From: Bacteroidia bacterium
GTDB taxonomy: Bacteria > Bacteroidota > Bacteroidia > B-17B0 > Aurantibacillaceae
NCBI GenBank assembly: GCA_014378485.1
Contig: JACMNO010000013.1
Location: forward strand, 44,721 to 108,720
Length of the DNA stretch: 64,000 nucleotides
Reading direction: 5' to 3'
Shown here one piece after another: positions 8,735-17,221 of the stretch. The position numbers and the translations under genes are program-made. The number at the start of each line of letters is the position of its first letter. The stretch's first letter is position 1. The notes beneath the pieces were generated by a model. The model was not told the origin of the DNA, did no database searches, and worked only from the letters and a program-made list of their open reading frames with translations.

Positions 8735-10012
8735 TTATCTTAATTTTAATGTTACAATAGTGAGTGCTGCCAGCGTGATTCCAATAATGAAAAAACGCAT
8801 AACAATTTTTGATTCATGAAATCCAACCTTTTGATAATGATGGTGTAAAGGAGCCATTTTAAATAGGCGGTTGGCTTTAGCAAATTCGAGTCCGTGTTTT
8901 TTCTTTTGGTATTTAAAATAATACACTTGTAAGATCACGGAAACATTTTCTACTAAGAAAATACCACACAAAATAGGGATCAATAATTCTTTACGGATAG
9001 CAATGGCAAATACTGCAATGATCCCGCCGATTGCAAGGCTTCCGGTATCACCCATAAAAACCTGAGCCGGGTAAGCGTTGTACCATAAAAAACCAACACA
9101 CGCTCCAACAAAGGCTGCCATAAACACCACGAGTTCGCCCGTATTAGGAATGTACATAATATTTAAATAATCCGCAAAAACTGTATTGCCGCTTACATAC
9201 GCTAAAATTCCAAGAGTTGCACCAATGATCGCGCTTGTTCCTGCTGCCAACCCATCAATGCCATCGGTGATATTTGCTCCATTTGATACCGCAGTTACAA
9301 TCAGGATCACAATGGGAATAAATATTAACCAACCATAATCAACTGCTTTATCTCCCATAAAGGACAAGATTCGCGTATAATCAAATTCATTATTTTTTAC
9401 GAAAGGAATGGTGGTCTTAAGTGTTTTTGTTGCTGTTGAAGCATACTTTGGAATTGTTAAGTTTTTTTGGACTCCAGTTAATTCATCAAAATTATTGTTT
9501 TCATAGTAGCTGGGACTGTTTGCTGTAACACGTTCTTTGATCACCACATCGGGATGAAAATAAAATACAGCACCAACCAATAATCCAATACCAATTTGTC
9601 CAACAACTTTGAATTTTCCTTTCAATCCTTCTTTGTTTTTCTTGAAAACTTTAATGTAATCGTCCATAAAACCAATACTTCCCAGCCAAACAGTGGAGAT
9701 CAGCATTAAAACAATATAAATGTTGTGGACCTTAGCAAATAATAGTGTAGGAATAATGATAGCCGCCAGAATAATTAAACCACCCATGGTTGGTGTTCCT
9801 GCTTTTTCTTTTTGTCCTTCCAAACCTAATTCCCTTATGGTTTCGCCAATTTGTTTTTTGCGGATGAAATTGATGATGCGTTTACCAAATACCATCGTAA
9901 TGATAAGAGAAGTCAATAACGCCAAAGCCGCCCTAAATGAGATGTATTGAAACACTCCGGCTCCCGGAAAGTTAAAGTGTTGATCTAAGTATTGGAATAA
10001 GTAGTAAAACAT
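8735..10012 (-). CDS. mraY: Phospho-MurNAc-pentapeptide transferase MraY
   Basis: Integral membrane enzyme that transfers phospho-MurNAc-pentapeptide to undecaprenyl phosphate to give lipid I. Motifs visible are [20 protein letters not shown] (about residue 114), [18 protein letters not shown] (about 244), [13 protein letters not shown] and [14 protein letters not shown] near the C-terminus, including the catalytic aspartates and the HHH loop. At 425 residues it is longer than the roughly 360 of proteobacterial MraY because of a hydrophilic insertion (about residues 155-220) after the fourth or fifth membrane helix. I believe this insertion is common in Bacteroidota. Confidence 0.97.
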   Translation of the reverse strand: MFYYLFQYLDQHFNFPGAGVFQYISFRAALALLTSLIITMVFGKRIINFIRKKQIGETIRELGLEGQKEKAGTPTMGGLIILAAIIIPTLLFAKVHNIYIVLMLISTVWLGSIGFMDDYIKVFKKNKEGLKGKFKVVGQIGIGLLVGAVFYFHPDVVIKERVTANSPSYYENNNFDELTGVQKNLTIPKYASTATKTLKTTIPFVKNNEFDYTRILSFMGDKAVDYGWLIFIPIVILIVTAVSNGANITDGIDGLAAGTSAIIGATLGILAYVSGNTVFADYLNIMYIPNTGELVVFMAAFVGACVGFLWYNAYPAQVFMGDTGSLAIGGIIAVFAIAIRKELLIPILCGIFLVENVSVILQVYYFKYQKKKHGLEFAKANRLFKMAPLHHHYQKVGFHESKIVMRFFIIGITLAALTIVTLKLR

Positions 10013-10014
10013 GT

Positions 10015-11469
10015 TTAGTTATTAAATATTTCTTTTACAATTTCAAAATCATCAAATGGGTGCTTCACTCCGTTTATCTCCTGGTATTTTTCGTGCCCTT
10101 TTCCGGCAATCAGAATAATATCGCCTTCTTTTGCAAAAGCAACTGCTGTTCTGATTGCTTCTTTACGATCACTGATACGTAATGTTTTTTTTGCATCCAC
10201 AGGATTAATGCCGGCCTGCATTTGGTTTAAAATATCTTCCGGATTTTCGCTGCGTGGATTGTCACTTGTTAAGATCACTTTGTTACTGTATTCGCAAGCG
10301 ATTTGTGCCATGATTGGTCTTTTCGCTGCATCCCTATCGCCACCGCAACCAGCCAAAGTAATGACCTGTTCATTTCCTGTTCTGATATCTTTGATCGTTT
10401 CCAAAACATTTTTTAAAGCATCAGGAGTATGCGCATAATCAATAATCGCTACAATGCCATTTTTGGATTTAATATATTGAAAACGACCTTCTACTGAATT
10501 TAAATTACTTAAGGTGGTTAGTACTTGTACCTTATCTTGTTTTAATAATTGTGAAACTGCGTAAACCACCAAAACGTTATAGGCATTGAAAGACCCAATC
10601 AGCTTTACCCATACTTCCTGATTGTCGATACTCAGAAGTAAACCGTTCAAATGATTCTCAACAACGCGGCATTTAAAGTCTGCAATGGATTTCAAACCAT
10701 AGCTGTATTTTTTCGCTTTGGTATTTTGTAGCATCACCATGCCATTTCTGTCATCCTTATTAGTCAAGGCAAAAGCTTCATCTTGTAAGTTATCAAAGAA
10801 TAGTTTTTTTGCCCGGATATACTCCTCAAATGTTTTATGATAATCCAAATGATCATGAGTGATGTTTGAAAATGCTGCGCCAATGAATTTAACTCCCGTA
10901 ATTCTGTGTTGAACAATAGCATGAGAACTTACTTCCATAAACGCATACTGACAACCTTCCTCTACCATTTTGGAAAGCAGTTCGTTTAATGCCAAGGCAT
11001 CCGGTGTTGTATGGGTTGAAGGAATAATAGTATTGTTGATCTTATTTTCAACTGTGGATAATAGACCAACGTTATAACCTAATCCCCTGAATAAATTAAA
11101 TAATAAAGTAACAGTAGTTGTTTTACCATTGGTGCCGGTAATACCAATTAATTTTAATTTTTCAGATGGATTATCATAAAAATTACAGGCAATATATCCT
11201 AATGAAGCGGATGAATCCAATACCTTCACGTAAGTGATATTATCTTTTTGAACTTCCGGTAATTCTTCGCAAACTATAGCAACAGCACCACTTTCAATAG
11301 CTGTTTCAATATAATGGTGACCATCGGAAGCTGTCCCCCTAGTTGCAATAAATAAAGAGTCTTTTTTTACTTTGCGTGAATCAAAAGTAACTGAAGAGAT
11401 AGCCACGTTGGTAGAACCAACGATCTCTTCCATTCTTGTTTTATATAATATGTCGCTTAATAATTTCAC
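10015..11469 (-). CDS. murE: UDP-MurNAc-L-Ala-D-Glu--2,6-diaminopimelate ligase MurE
   Basis: Adds the third residue of the peptidoglycan stem peptide. The 484-residue product carries [17 protein letters not shown] in the UDP-binding domain, [18 protein letters not shown] for ATP (about residue 108) and the C-terminal motif [14 protein letters not shown] is the known signature for meso-diaminopimelate rather than lysine selectivity, so the wall is probably the usual A1-gamma type. It lies 2 bases from both ftsI and mraY, so translation is likely coupled. Confidence 0.97.
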   Translation of the reverse strand: MKLLSDILYKTRMEEIVGSTNVAISSVTFDSRKVKKDSLFIATRGTASDGHHYIETAIESGAVAIVCEELPEVQKDNITYVKVLDSSASLGYIACNFYDNPSEKLKLIGITGTNGKTTTVTLLFNLFRGLGYNVGLLSTVENKINNTIIPSTHTTPDALALNELLSKMVEEGCQYAFMEVSSHAIVQHRITGVKFIGAAFSNITHDHLDYHKTFEEYIRAKKLFFDNLQDEAFALTNKDDRNGMVMLQNTKAKKYSYGLKSIADFKCRVVENHLNGLLLSIDNQEVWVKLIGSFNAYNVLVVYAVSQLLKQDKVQVLTTLSNLNSVEGRFQYIKSKNGIVAIIDYAHTPDALKNVLETIKDIRTGNEQVITLAGCGGDRDAAKRPIMAQIACEYSNKVILTSDNPRSENPEDILNQMQAGINPVDAKKTLRISDRKEAIRTAVAFAKEGDIILIAGKGHEKYQEINGVKHPFDDFEIVKEIFNN

Positions 11470-11471
11470 TC

Positions 11472-13619
11472 TTAACTAAGTATCAATGTTATTTTATCTC
11501 CTCTATTAAATTTTTGGCCTGCCTCAATGGATTGTTTTTTGACAGAACCCATTCCATATAACTTTACATGAAATCCTGAGTTTTCCAATAAAAACAAAGC
11601 GTCTTTAGCAGACAGTCCATTTAGGTTCGGAACAATGCCTTTCTTCAATTGGCTTTCTAAATTGTTTGACTGTAATGAAATACGGGTTGTATCAGAAGGG
11701 TTTCTTGATACATAGCCATCTTCGGTAGCGTTTGATTTCATTGGTAATTTCAAAGCTTTTGAAGCAATGATCATTTCATCATTTTTAGATTTGATGCTTC
11801 CCGGTGCTTTTGTCAAAAGAATATGTTTGCTATTAATTGGATCTAAAAAGTCTAAACTGCTTGAATATACTTTTTCTGCGATCTCTTTAAATACAGGGCC
11901 TGCTACCAAACCTCCATAATAAATACCATTGCTTGGTGAATTAATAATTACGATGCAGGTATATAATGGTTTGTCAGCAGGAAAATAACCGACAAATGAT
12001 GCCTGGTAATTTCTATCACCAACATCACCGTAAGCTGTTTTACCGCTTCCTCTTTTAACTCCTGTTTTTGCGATTTGTGCTGTTCCTGTTTTACCGCCCA
12101 CTTTAAATGCGGTAATGTTTAATCCTTTTCCGCTTCCGTTCTCTACAACACCTTCAAGCATTTCTTTTGCTTTTTTAACTGTGGATGGTTTTACGATTTG
12201 TTGGGCGATTACCTCGGTTGTAAATGTTTTAACGGTTTTTCCATTATGCTTAATTTCTCTTTCAAAACGAGGTTTTACCATTTTACCGTCATTGGCAATG
12301 GCATTATAAAGCGTTAATGTTTGTAAGGGTGTAATTAAACTTTCATAACCATAACTGATCTGTGGAAGCGTTAAACCTGACCAATCTTTACTTTTCGTTT
12401 CTTTAATTAAAGGATTTGCTTCGCCAGGAATGGCTAAACCTAATTTTTGATTTAAGTGAAAAGACTTTAATTTATCAACGTATTGTTGAGGATTTTTCGA
12501 ATAATATTTTACGATTGTTTTGGCAGCCGCCACATTGGAAGATACTTCAAAAGCGCGCTTTAAAGTCAAAACAGGGCTCTCCGGTGGATGTGCATCTTTG
12601 ATCGTTTTGTTATAGTAAGTCACTTCACCGTTACCAACCTGTATTTTTTCATCCAGGCTCAAATTGTAATCATCTATAACGGCCAAGTAAGAGGCCAGTT
12701 TAAATGTTGAGCCCGGCTCAGTGGCATAACCTATGGCATAATTTAAACTTTCAGAATAGGAACTGGAATCTTTACTATCTCTGGTTAAATTAGCAATGGC
12801 TTTGATCTCTCCGGTTTTAACTTCCATTAAAATGGCGCAACCGTGTGATGCTTTATTTTTGATTAGTGTATTCATTAATGCATTTTCTGCTACATCCTGG
12901 ATATTGATATCAATGGTGGTGTAAAGATCACTGCCATCCTTTGGTTCTACTTCATTCTCATCATTAATAGGGCGCCACACATCTCCTGCAATTTTCTGCA
13001 TTAAGCGTTGTCCGCTGATACCTTTTAGTAAAGTATCATAAGCACCTTCGAGTCCAACAGGTTTTACACCTTCTCTGGCCATACCAATAGTACGTGCCGC
13101 CAGCATTTTAAATGGGCGTTCGCGTTTGTTGGTTTGAAGGGTTACCAAACCACCGCGTTTTCCTTTTTTAAAAATTGGGAAGGTTTTTAATGTTTGAAGA
13201 TCTTTGTAGGGAACATTGCGTTTCAATACCACATAACGGTCTCCGCTTTTACGTGCTTTACGCAATAATTTTGTGTAAAGCTTCGCAGATTTATCTTTAA
13301 ACAGATCCGCCAGCATAAATCCTAAAGAATCCACCTTTGATTCAAATAATTTTTTATCAATGGATGGCGCATTGATGTCAACCGCTACTTCATAGTAGGG
13401 TAGGGAAGTAGCCAACAAGTTCCCATTGATATCAAAAATATTGCCCCGCACTGCCTGTATCTCATGAACCTGTGTGTTAAAGGCTTCTGCTTTCGCTTTC
13501 CATTCTGCGCCCTCTTTGAACTGGATAACGCACATTTTATAAAAAATAGATAAAGCGAACACACATAAAAATATGTACACTAAATACGTTCTTGATAATA
13601 TGTCTTTTTTGTTTTCCAT
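11472..13619 (-). CDS. ftsI: Septal penicillin-binding protein FtsI (PBP3) with PASTA domain
   Basis: Septal peptidoglycan DD-transpeptidase, partner of FtsW. The 715-residue product has one N-terminal membrane segment (about residues 10-30), a pedestal domain, then the transpeptidase domain with its three catalytic motifs: the active-site serine in PGSTFKLAS (about 305), SSN in FEVSSNVAAA (about 352) and KTGTAQIAKTG (about 510). The last 60 residues form one PASTA domain (IVPNLNGLSAKDALFLLENS), which may bind muropeptide. The start at 13619 directly abuts a palindromic repeat on its 5' side. Confidence 0.96.
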   Translation of the reverse strand: MENKKDILSRTYLVYIFLCVFALSIFYKMCVIQFKEGAEWKAKAEAFNTQVHEIQAVRGNIFDINGNLLATSLPYYEVAVDINAPSIDKKLFESKVDSLGFMLADLFKDKSAKLYTKLLRKARKSGDRYVVLKRNVPYKDLQTLKTFPIFKKGKRGGLVTLQTNKRERPFKMLAARTIGMAREGVKPVGLEGAYDTLLKGISGQRLMQKIAGDVWRPINDENEVEPKDGSDLYTTIDINIQDVAENALMNTLIKNKASHGCAILMEVKTGEIKAIANLTRDSKDSSSYSESLNYAIGYATEPGSTFKLASYLAVIDDYNLSLDEKIQVGNGEVTYYNKTIKDAHPPESPVLTLKRAFEVSSNVAAAKTIVKYYSKNPQQYVDKLKSFHLNQKLGLAIPGEANPLIKETKSKDWSGLTLPQISYGYESLITPLQTLTLYNAIANDGKMVKPRFEREIKHNGKTVKTFTTEVIAQQIVKPSTVKKAKEMLEGVVENGSGKGLNITAFKVGGKTGTAQIAKTGVKRGSGKTAYGDVGDRNYQASFVGYFPADKPLYTCIVIINSPSNGIYYGGLVAGPVFKEIAEKVYSSSLDFLDPINSKHILLTKAPGSIKSKNDEMIIASKALKLPMKSNATEDGYVSRNPSDTTRISLQSNNLESQLKKGIVPNLNGLSAKDALFLLENSGFHVKLYGMGSVKKQSIEAGQKFNRGDKITLILS

Positions 13620-13623
13620 AACA

Positions 13624-13652
13624 GCCTCCCCAACCCCTCCGAAGGAGGGGCT
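13624..13652. repeat. GC-rich palindromic repeat upstream of ftsI
   Basis: CCCCTCC-gaa-GGAGGGG hairpin core in the 71-base spacer between the ftsL-like gene and ftsI. It has the same core as the copies at 719 and 13711; two copies within 90 bases suggest local amplification. Confidence 0.7.
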
Positions 13653-13690
13653 TTTGAGTGTTTATTTATATTTAAGATTCTTGTTCATTT

Positions 13691-14164
13691 TTATTTTTTT
13701 GAGTCTTTATCCTCCTCCCCTTCGGGGAGGTCGGGTGGGGCTACTTCAATTTTCATTGGCGCAACAACCGGCTCTTTTAATCCTAATGGTGCTACTGCTT
13801 TTGCCACTTCACTTTGTTTACTCACAAACATCAGGTCAGATTTTGATGAAATGAACTCTGTATGTAATTCTTTGATTTGGTTACTCACTTTATTAACTTC
13901 CCTTATTTTATCATCAGCATAATATCCGTTAGCGATGTATAAAATGGCAATCAATCCTAAAAACAAAATGAACGGAATATGTTGCACCGCTCTATCATCA
14001 CTTAAAAATGAACCGCCAAAAATTTTGGAAAGTCCTTTCGCTAAAACGCCTTTCTTTCCCGGTTTAGAAGGCTTTGAAATAACGGGTGGCTCTTCCTGTT
14101 CCACCAGTTCTTCTAACTCTTCCAGTTCTTCCTGTTTGGATATGTCTCTGAATTTATTTGCCAC
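13691..14164 (-). CDS. FtsL-like division protein
   Basis: Small divisome scaffold protein, placed here by topology and position between rsmH and ftsI. The 157-residue product has an acidic cytoplasmic N-terminus, a basic stretch, one membrane segment (IPFILFLGLIAILYIANGYY, about residues 66-85) and a short periplasmic coiled coil (REVNKVSNQIKELHTEFIS). It matches the Bacteroidota FtsL-like family (FtsL_2 type) as I know it. The last 16 residues, APPDLPEGEEDKDSKK, include the reading of a palindromic intergenic repeat (13711-13742), so the natural end of the protein probably lies before about residue 140. Confidence 0.88.
   Translation of the reverse strand: MANKFRDISKQEELEELEELVEQEEPPVISKPSKPGKKGVLAKGLSKIFGGSFLSDDRAVQHIPFILFLGLIAILYIANGYYADDKIREVNKVSNQIKELHTEFISSKSDLMFVSKQSEVAKAVAPLGLKEPVVAPMKIEVAPPDLPEGEEDKDSKK
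13711..13742. repeat. Palindromic repeat inside the 3' end of the ftsL-like gene
   Basis: CCTCCCC-tt-CGGGGAGG core with flanks ending in GGGTGGGGC. It belongs to the family at 719 and 13624, but here it is in frame at the 3' end of a coding sequence and translates as APPDLPEGEED on the minus strand. Confidence 0.75.
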
Positions 14165-14172
14165 TTAAGGTG

Positions 14173-15093
14173 TTATAATTTTATTGCTATTCTTAATTTT
14201 GCGCTTCTTGCTCTGGAGTTCCGTTCTATTTCTTCTGCATCCGGCACGATAGGTTTTGATGTGAGAGATTTGAAATATTTTGTAATTATTCCAAAAACCT
14301 GATCTTTCTCTTCAATACCTTCTATATTCCCGGATCGTATTAAATTCTTTACCAAGCGGTCTTCTAAACTATGGTAACTCATTACTACTAATCTGCCTTT
14401 CGGTTTTAATAAGCTTAAGCACTGAGTTAAACATTCTTTTAAGGCCTCCATTTCCTGGTTCACTTCAATTCGGATCGCCTGGTAAACTTTTGCTAAATAT
14501 TTTCCTTCTTCAAATTTCGGCGTGCATGGTTTAATTAATTCTTTGAATTGTGCGGTTGTTTCGATGCTTCCGTTTACTCGGGCTTCAAAAATGATGTTTG
14601 AAAGCCTGAAGGCGTTGTCAACTTCACCGTACTCTCGGAACATAGCTGTCAGTTTTTTGACATCGTATTTATTCAATACTTTCTTGGCGGTGAGATCAGA
14701 TTTCTGATTCATACGCATATCAAGGTCTGCATCAAAACGAATAGAGAAACCGCGTTCACCTTTGTCAAACTGATGAGATGAAACACCGAGGTCGCCAAGG
14801 ATGCCGTCAACCTGCGTAATGCCGTATAGTTTAAGGTAGTTGGAGATGTGTCGGAAATTATGGGGAATAAAAGTCAGGCGTTTATCATCCGGAATATTTG
14901 CTTTTGCATCTTCATCCTGGTCAAACGAAAATAATTTTCCTTTGGATGAAAGATGTTTTAATATTTCTTTTGAATGCCCGCCTCCACCAAATGTCAGGTC
15001 CACATACACACCGTCGGGGTTTATATCAAGGCCATCAATGCAAGGTTGTAAAAGAACGGGGATGTGATAAGGATTACTCATCATCACCATCAT
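14173..15093 (-). CDS. rsmH: 16S rRNA (cytosine(1402)-N(4))-methyltransferase RsmH
   Basis: SAM-dependent methyltransferase (formerly MraW) modifying C1402 in the ribosomal P site. The 306-residue product has HIPVLLQPCIDGL at the N-terminus, the SAM-binding YVDLTFGGGGHSKEIL (about residues 30-45), DGILGDLGVSSHQFD (about 95-109) and SYHSLEDRLVK near 233. The ORF opens with four closely spaced methionines (MMVMMSNPYH). Initiation at the third or fourth ATG is as likely as the first. Its 5' end overlaps the 3' end of mraZ by up to 20 bases in another frame, indicating translational coupling. Confidence 0.97.
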   Translation of the reverse strand: MMVMMSNPYHIPVLLQPCIDGLDINPDGVYVDLTFGGGGHSKEILKHLSSKGKLFSFDQDEDAKANIPDDKRLTFIPHNFRHISNYLKLYGITQVDGILGDLGVSSHQFDKGERGFSIRFDADLDMRMNQKSDLTAKKVLNKYDVKKLTAMFREYGEVDNAFRLSNIIFEARVNGSIETTAQFKELIKPCTPKFEEGKYLAKVYQAIRIEVNQEMEALKECLTQCLSLLKPKGRLVVMSYHSLEDRLVKNLIRSGNIEGIEEKDQVFGIITKYFKSLTSKPIVPDAEEIERNSRARSAKLRIAIKL

Positions 15094-15544
15094 TAAAATT
15101 TAAATTCCCTAAAACGTCTTCTGCTAATTTTTCAATGTCTACATCCTGAGATAAGAAATGATCGTACAGTTTTTTATCCCAGATCTCAATCACGTTATTG
15201 CTTCCCAATACTTTAATGTCAGTTTTGATATCTGCGTATTCCACTAAAGGCTTAGGCAATAAAACACGTCCGGTATTGTCAGCATCAGCGGCAGTTGCCC
15301 CACCGGTAAATTTTCTAACAAATACGTCGTTTGCTTTTATTAAACGGTTAAGCTTGCTTAATTTTTTATTGAGTTTATTCCATTCATTAATCGGGTACAA
15401 CACCAAACATTTTTGATGTAGGTTTCTGTTAATCACAAATCCATTTTCAAACACTTCTTCCAGTTGCTTCCTGAGATTAACAGGAAACATGAAACGCCCT
15501 TTCGCATCAACTTTACAATCAAATTCTCCTATAAGGCTTGTCAT
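15074..15544 (-). CDS. mraZ: Transcriptional regulator MraZ
   Basis: AbrB-fold DNA-binding protein, normally an autorepressor of the dcw cluster. The product carries the two tandem SpoVT/AbrB-like half-domains, each with its D-x3-R core: DAKGRFMFPVNLRKQLE (about residues 12-28) and DNTGRVLLPKPLVEYA (about 98-113). The ORF track extends to a TTG at 15571. I chose the ATG at 15544, giving MTSLIGEFDCKVDAKGRF and 156 residues, because family members begin this way and the TTG would fall in the likely promoter. Four 10-base repeats upstream look like its operators. Confidence 0.95.
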   Translation of the reverse strand: MTSLIGEFDCKVDAKGRFMFPVNLRKQLEEVFENGFVINRNLHQKCLVLYPINEWNKLNKKLSKLNRLIKANDVFVRKFTGGATAADADNTGRVLLPKPLVEYADIKTDIKVLGSNNVIEIWDKKLYDHFLSQDVDIEKLAEDVLGNLNFNDGDDE

Positions 15545-15568
15545 TAGTGGCTTTGCTTTGAATAACGT

Positions 15569-15576
15569 CAAAAATA
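15569..15576 (-). promoter_or_regulatory. Candidate -7 element of the dcw promoter
   Basis: On the minus strand TATTTTTG matches the Bacteroidota -7 consensus TAnnTTTG. It lies 25 bases before the mraZ ATG. No good TTTG is seen at -33; that position is taken by the MraZ-type repeats, as expected for a repressible promoter. Confidence 0.5.
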
Positions 15577-15583
15577 ATTAAAA

Positions 15584-15622
15584 TTTTACCACTTTCTACC
15601 ACTTTTAGCCATTATTTACCAT
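15584..15622 (-). promoter_or_regulatory. MraZ operator: four 10-base direct repeats
   Basis: On the minus strand the pentamers ATGGT, ATGGC, GTGGT and GTGGT occur at exact 10-base spacing (plus-strand ACCAC/GCCAT/ACCAT at 15588, 15598, 15608, 15618), each followed by an A-rich spacer. Known MraZ sites in other bacteria are TGGG- or AAAGTGG-type repeats at the same 10-base period. The array sits directly upstream of the candidate -7 element, placing MraZ where it would block RNA polymerase. Confidence 0.75.
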
Positions 15623-15770
15623 TTTTGTTGATAAATCAAATTTTGTTAATAGTTAGGTAACGAAATAATCAGTATCACTTTTTAAATTGCTATTTTGTAT
15701 TTAGTTGATTTCATTATGCTTTTTGAAGATTTTAGAAATTCCAGAAATCGTGAAAAGATGAAATTGAATG

Positions 15771-15800
15771 GTTGAGATATTAACAATTGTTTTACCTTTG
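15771..15800 (+). promoter_or_regulatory. Candidate promoter of the acyltransferase gene
   Basis: GTTG, 18 bases, then TACCTTTG, a full match to the -7 consensus TAnnTTTG with a near-match at -33. It ends 11 bases before the ATG at 15812. Confidence 0.5.
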
Positions 15801-15811
15801 TAATCCCTTGT

Positions 15812-16666
15812 ATGGAAAATAAAAAGTTTATAGATATTGAGAGTATTTTAAAAGAAAAAGCTTTTAAGCTTCATAAATGGCTGCCACGTTTTGCCATTAA
15901 TTGGCTAAAGAAAAAACTTCATGAGGATGATATTAACGGGGCCATGGAGTATTTGAAAGACGATGTTGGCCTTGAATTTAATAGTCGCGGCCTTGTGAAA
16001 CTTGGGGCTAAGGTTGAGTCACTGCATTCGGAGTTTGTGCCCAGGACAGGAAGTATTGTTATCGTTTCAAATCATCCTTTAGGTGGTTTAGATGGCATGG
16101 CTTTAATAAAAGCGGTGGGAGATATCAGACCTGATGTTCATTTTTTAGTGAATGATGTATTAAAGAACATAAAAAATTACGGTGATATTTATGTAGCAGT
16201 AAACAAATTAGGATCTTCCTCTCCCAAGTACCTCAGGGTTATTGAAGAAGTGTTCAGAACGGAATCTGCTTTATTATTATTTCCGGCAGGCTTGGTTTCC
16301 AGAAAGCAGGAAGGTGTTGTAAGGGATCTTGAATGGAAAAAAACATTTGTTACTCAGGCCATTGATCATAAACGAATGATTCAACCCGTTTTTATAGAAG
16401 GGAAAAATTCAAATTTCTTCTATAATTTTGCAATGTGGCGAAAACGTTTAGGAATTAAGGCCAACCTTGAAATGTTGTTTTTGCCTGACGAAATGTTTAA
16501 AGCCAGAAAAGAAACAATCAAAGTTCATTTCAGCAAGCCGTTTGATTCTGCTTTATTGAATGAAAGTAAAACGCATAAACAATGGTCGGCTTTAGTTTAT
16601 CAATACATTTACTCTCCTGAATTTATGAAGGGGATACCCTTTGAAGAATATATGAAAGGAAAATAG
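15812..16666 (+). CDS. PlsC-like lysophospholipid acyltransferase family protein
   Basis: Probably a membrane-associated acyltransferase acting on a lipid or amino-lipid acceptor. The 284-residue product has the acyltransferase block SNHPLGGLDGMAL near residue 87 and LLLFPAGLVSRKQ near 150, which correspond to the catalytic H-D motif and the phosphate-binding motif of the family. The spacing is NHPLGGLD, one residue longer than the classical NHxxxxD. That form I associate with the hemolysin/ornithine-lipid-like branch rather than housekeeping PlsC, so the exact acceptor is uncertain. It is followed 67 bases later by ispF. Confidence 0.85.
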   Translation: MENKKFIDIESILKEKAFKLHKWLPRFAINWLKKKLHEDDINGAMEYLKDDVGLEFNSRGLVKLGAKVESLHSEFVPRTGSIVIVSNHPLGGLDGMALIKAVGDIRPDVHFLVNDVLKNIKNYGDIYVAVNKLGSSSPKYLRVIEEVFRTESALLLFPAGLVSRKQEGVVRDLEWKKTFVTQAIDHKRMIQPVFIEGKNSNFFYNFAMWRKRLGIKANLEMLFLPDEMFKARKETIKVHFSKPFDSALLNESKTHKQWSALVYQYIYSPEFMKGIPFEEYMKGK

Positions 16667-16679
16667 AATAGAAGAATTT

Positions 16680-16712
16680 GATGTTGTCTTCGACGGCGCT
16701 TAGACTGACATC
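16680..16712. repeat. TTCGAC-GCGCT intergenic repeat
   Basis: GATGTTGTCTTCGACGGCGC followed by TTAGACTGACATC forms an imperfect hairpin in the spacer before ispF. Its core CTTCGACnGCGCTnAG is shared, in opposite orientation, with the copy at 63962. Confidence 0.6.
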
Positions 16713-16733
16713 TATAATTTAAACTCAAAAATT

Positions 16734-17216
16734 ATGGTAAATATTAGAGTAGGTTTTGGTTACGATGTACATCCTTTAGGAGAAGGCAGAGAGTTGTGGT
16801 TAGGCGGCATTAAACTAGAATTTGATAAAGGTTGTGTGGGGCACAGTGATGCGGATGTATTACTTCATGCTATTTGCGATGCCTTATTAGGAGCTGCCAA
16901 CTTGCGTGATATTGGTTTTCATTTTCCAAATACAAATCCAAAATATAAAGGTGCCGATAGTAAATTACTATTGAAAGAAGTAGTTGACTTGCTTGATAAA
17001 AATGGATACGGTATTGGAAATGTAGATGCAACCTTGAGTTTAGAAGCTCCGATGGTGAATCCGCATATTACTTCGATGCAAAATGTATTAGCGCCAATTA
17101 TGAATATTACTCCTAATGATGTTTCTATTAAAGCAACAACAAATGAACGTTTGGGTTACGTTGGCAGAGGAGAGGGCGTAAATGCCTATGCTGTGGCCCT
17201 GATCTATAAAAAATAA
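16734..17216 (+). CDS. ispF: 2-C-methyl-D-erythritol 2,4-cyclodiphosphate synthase IspF
   Basis: Fifth enzyme of the MEP isoprenoid pathway, cyclising CDP-methylerythritol phosphate and releasing CMP; soluble trimer. The 160-residue product is full length, with the zinc-binding GFGYDVHPL (about residues 7-15), GHSDADVLLHAICDALLGAA (about 41-60), IGFHFPNT, and the C-terminal KATTNERLGYVGRGEG signature. It shows that isoprenoid precursors, including the undecaprenol used by MraY and MurG, are made by the MEP route here. Confidence 0.97.
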   Translation: MVNIRVGFGYDVHPLGEGRELWLGGIKLEFDKGCVGHSDADVLLHAICDALLGAANLRDIGFHFPNTNPKYKGADSKLLLKEVVDLLDKNGYGIGNVDATLSLEAPMVNPHITSMQNVLAPIMNITPNDVSIKATTNERLGYVGRGEGVNAYAVALIYKK

Positions 17217-17221
17217 TTGTC

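Noticed and set aside
13573-13854. Plus-strand ORF of 93 residues over the ftsI-ftsL junction
   Set aside because: Antisense to two well-supported genes and built on two palindromic repeats (its LYPPPLRGGRVG is the repeat read the other way).
15545-15571. TTG start of mraZ at 15571
   Set aside because: It lies in the -7 element and adds residues not found in the family; the ATG at 15544 gives the usual N-terminus.
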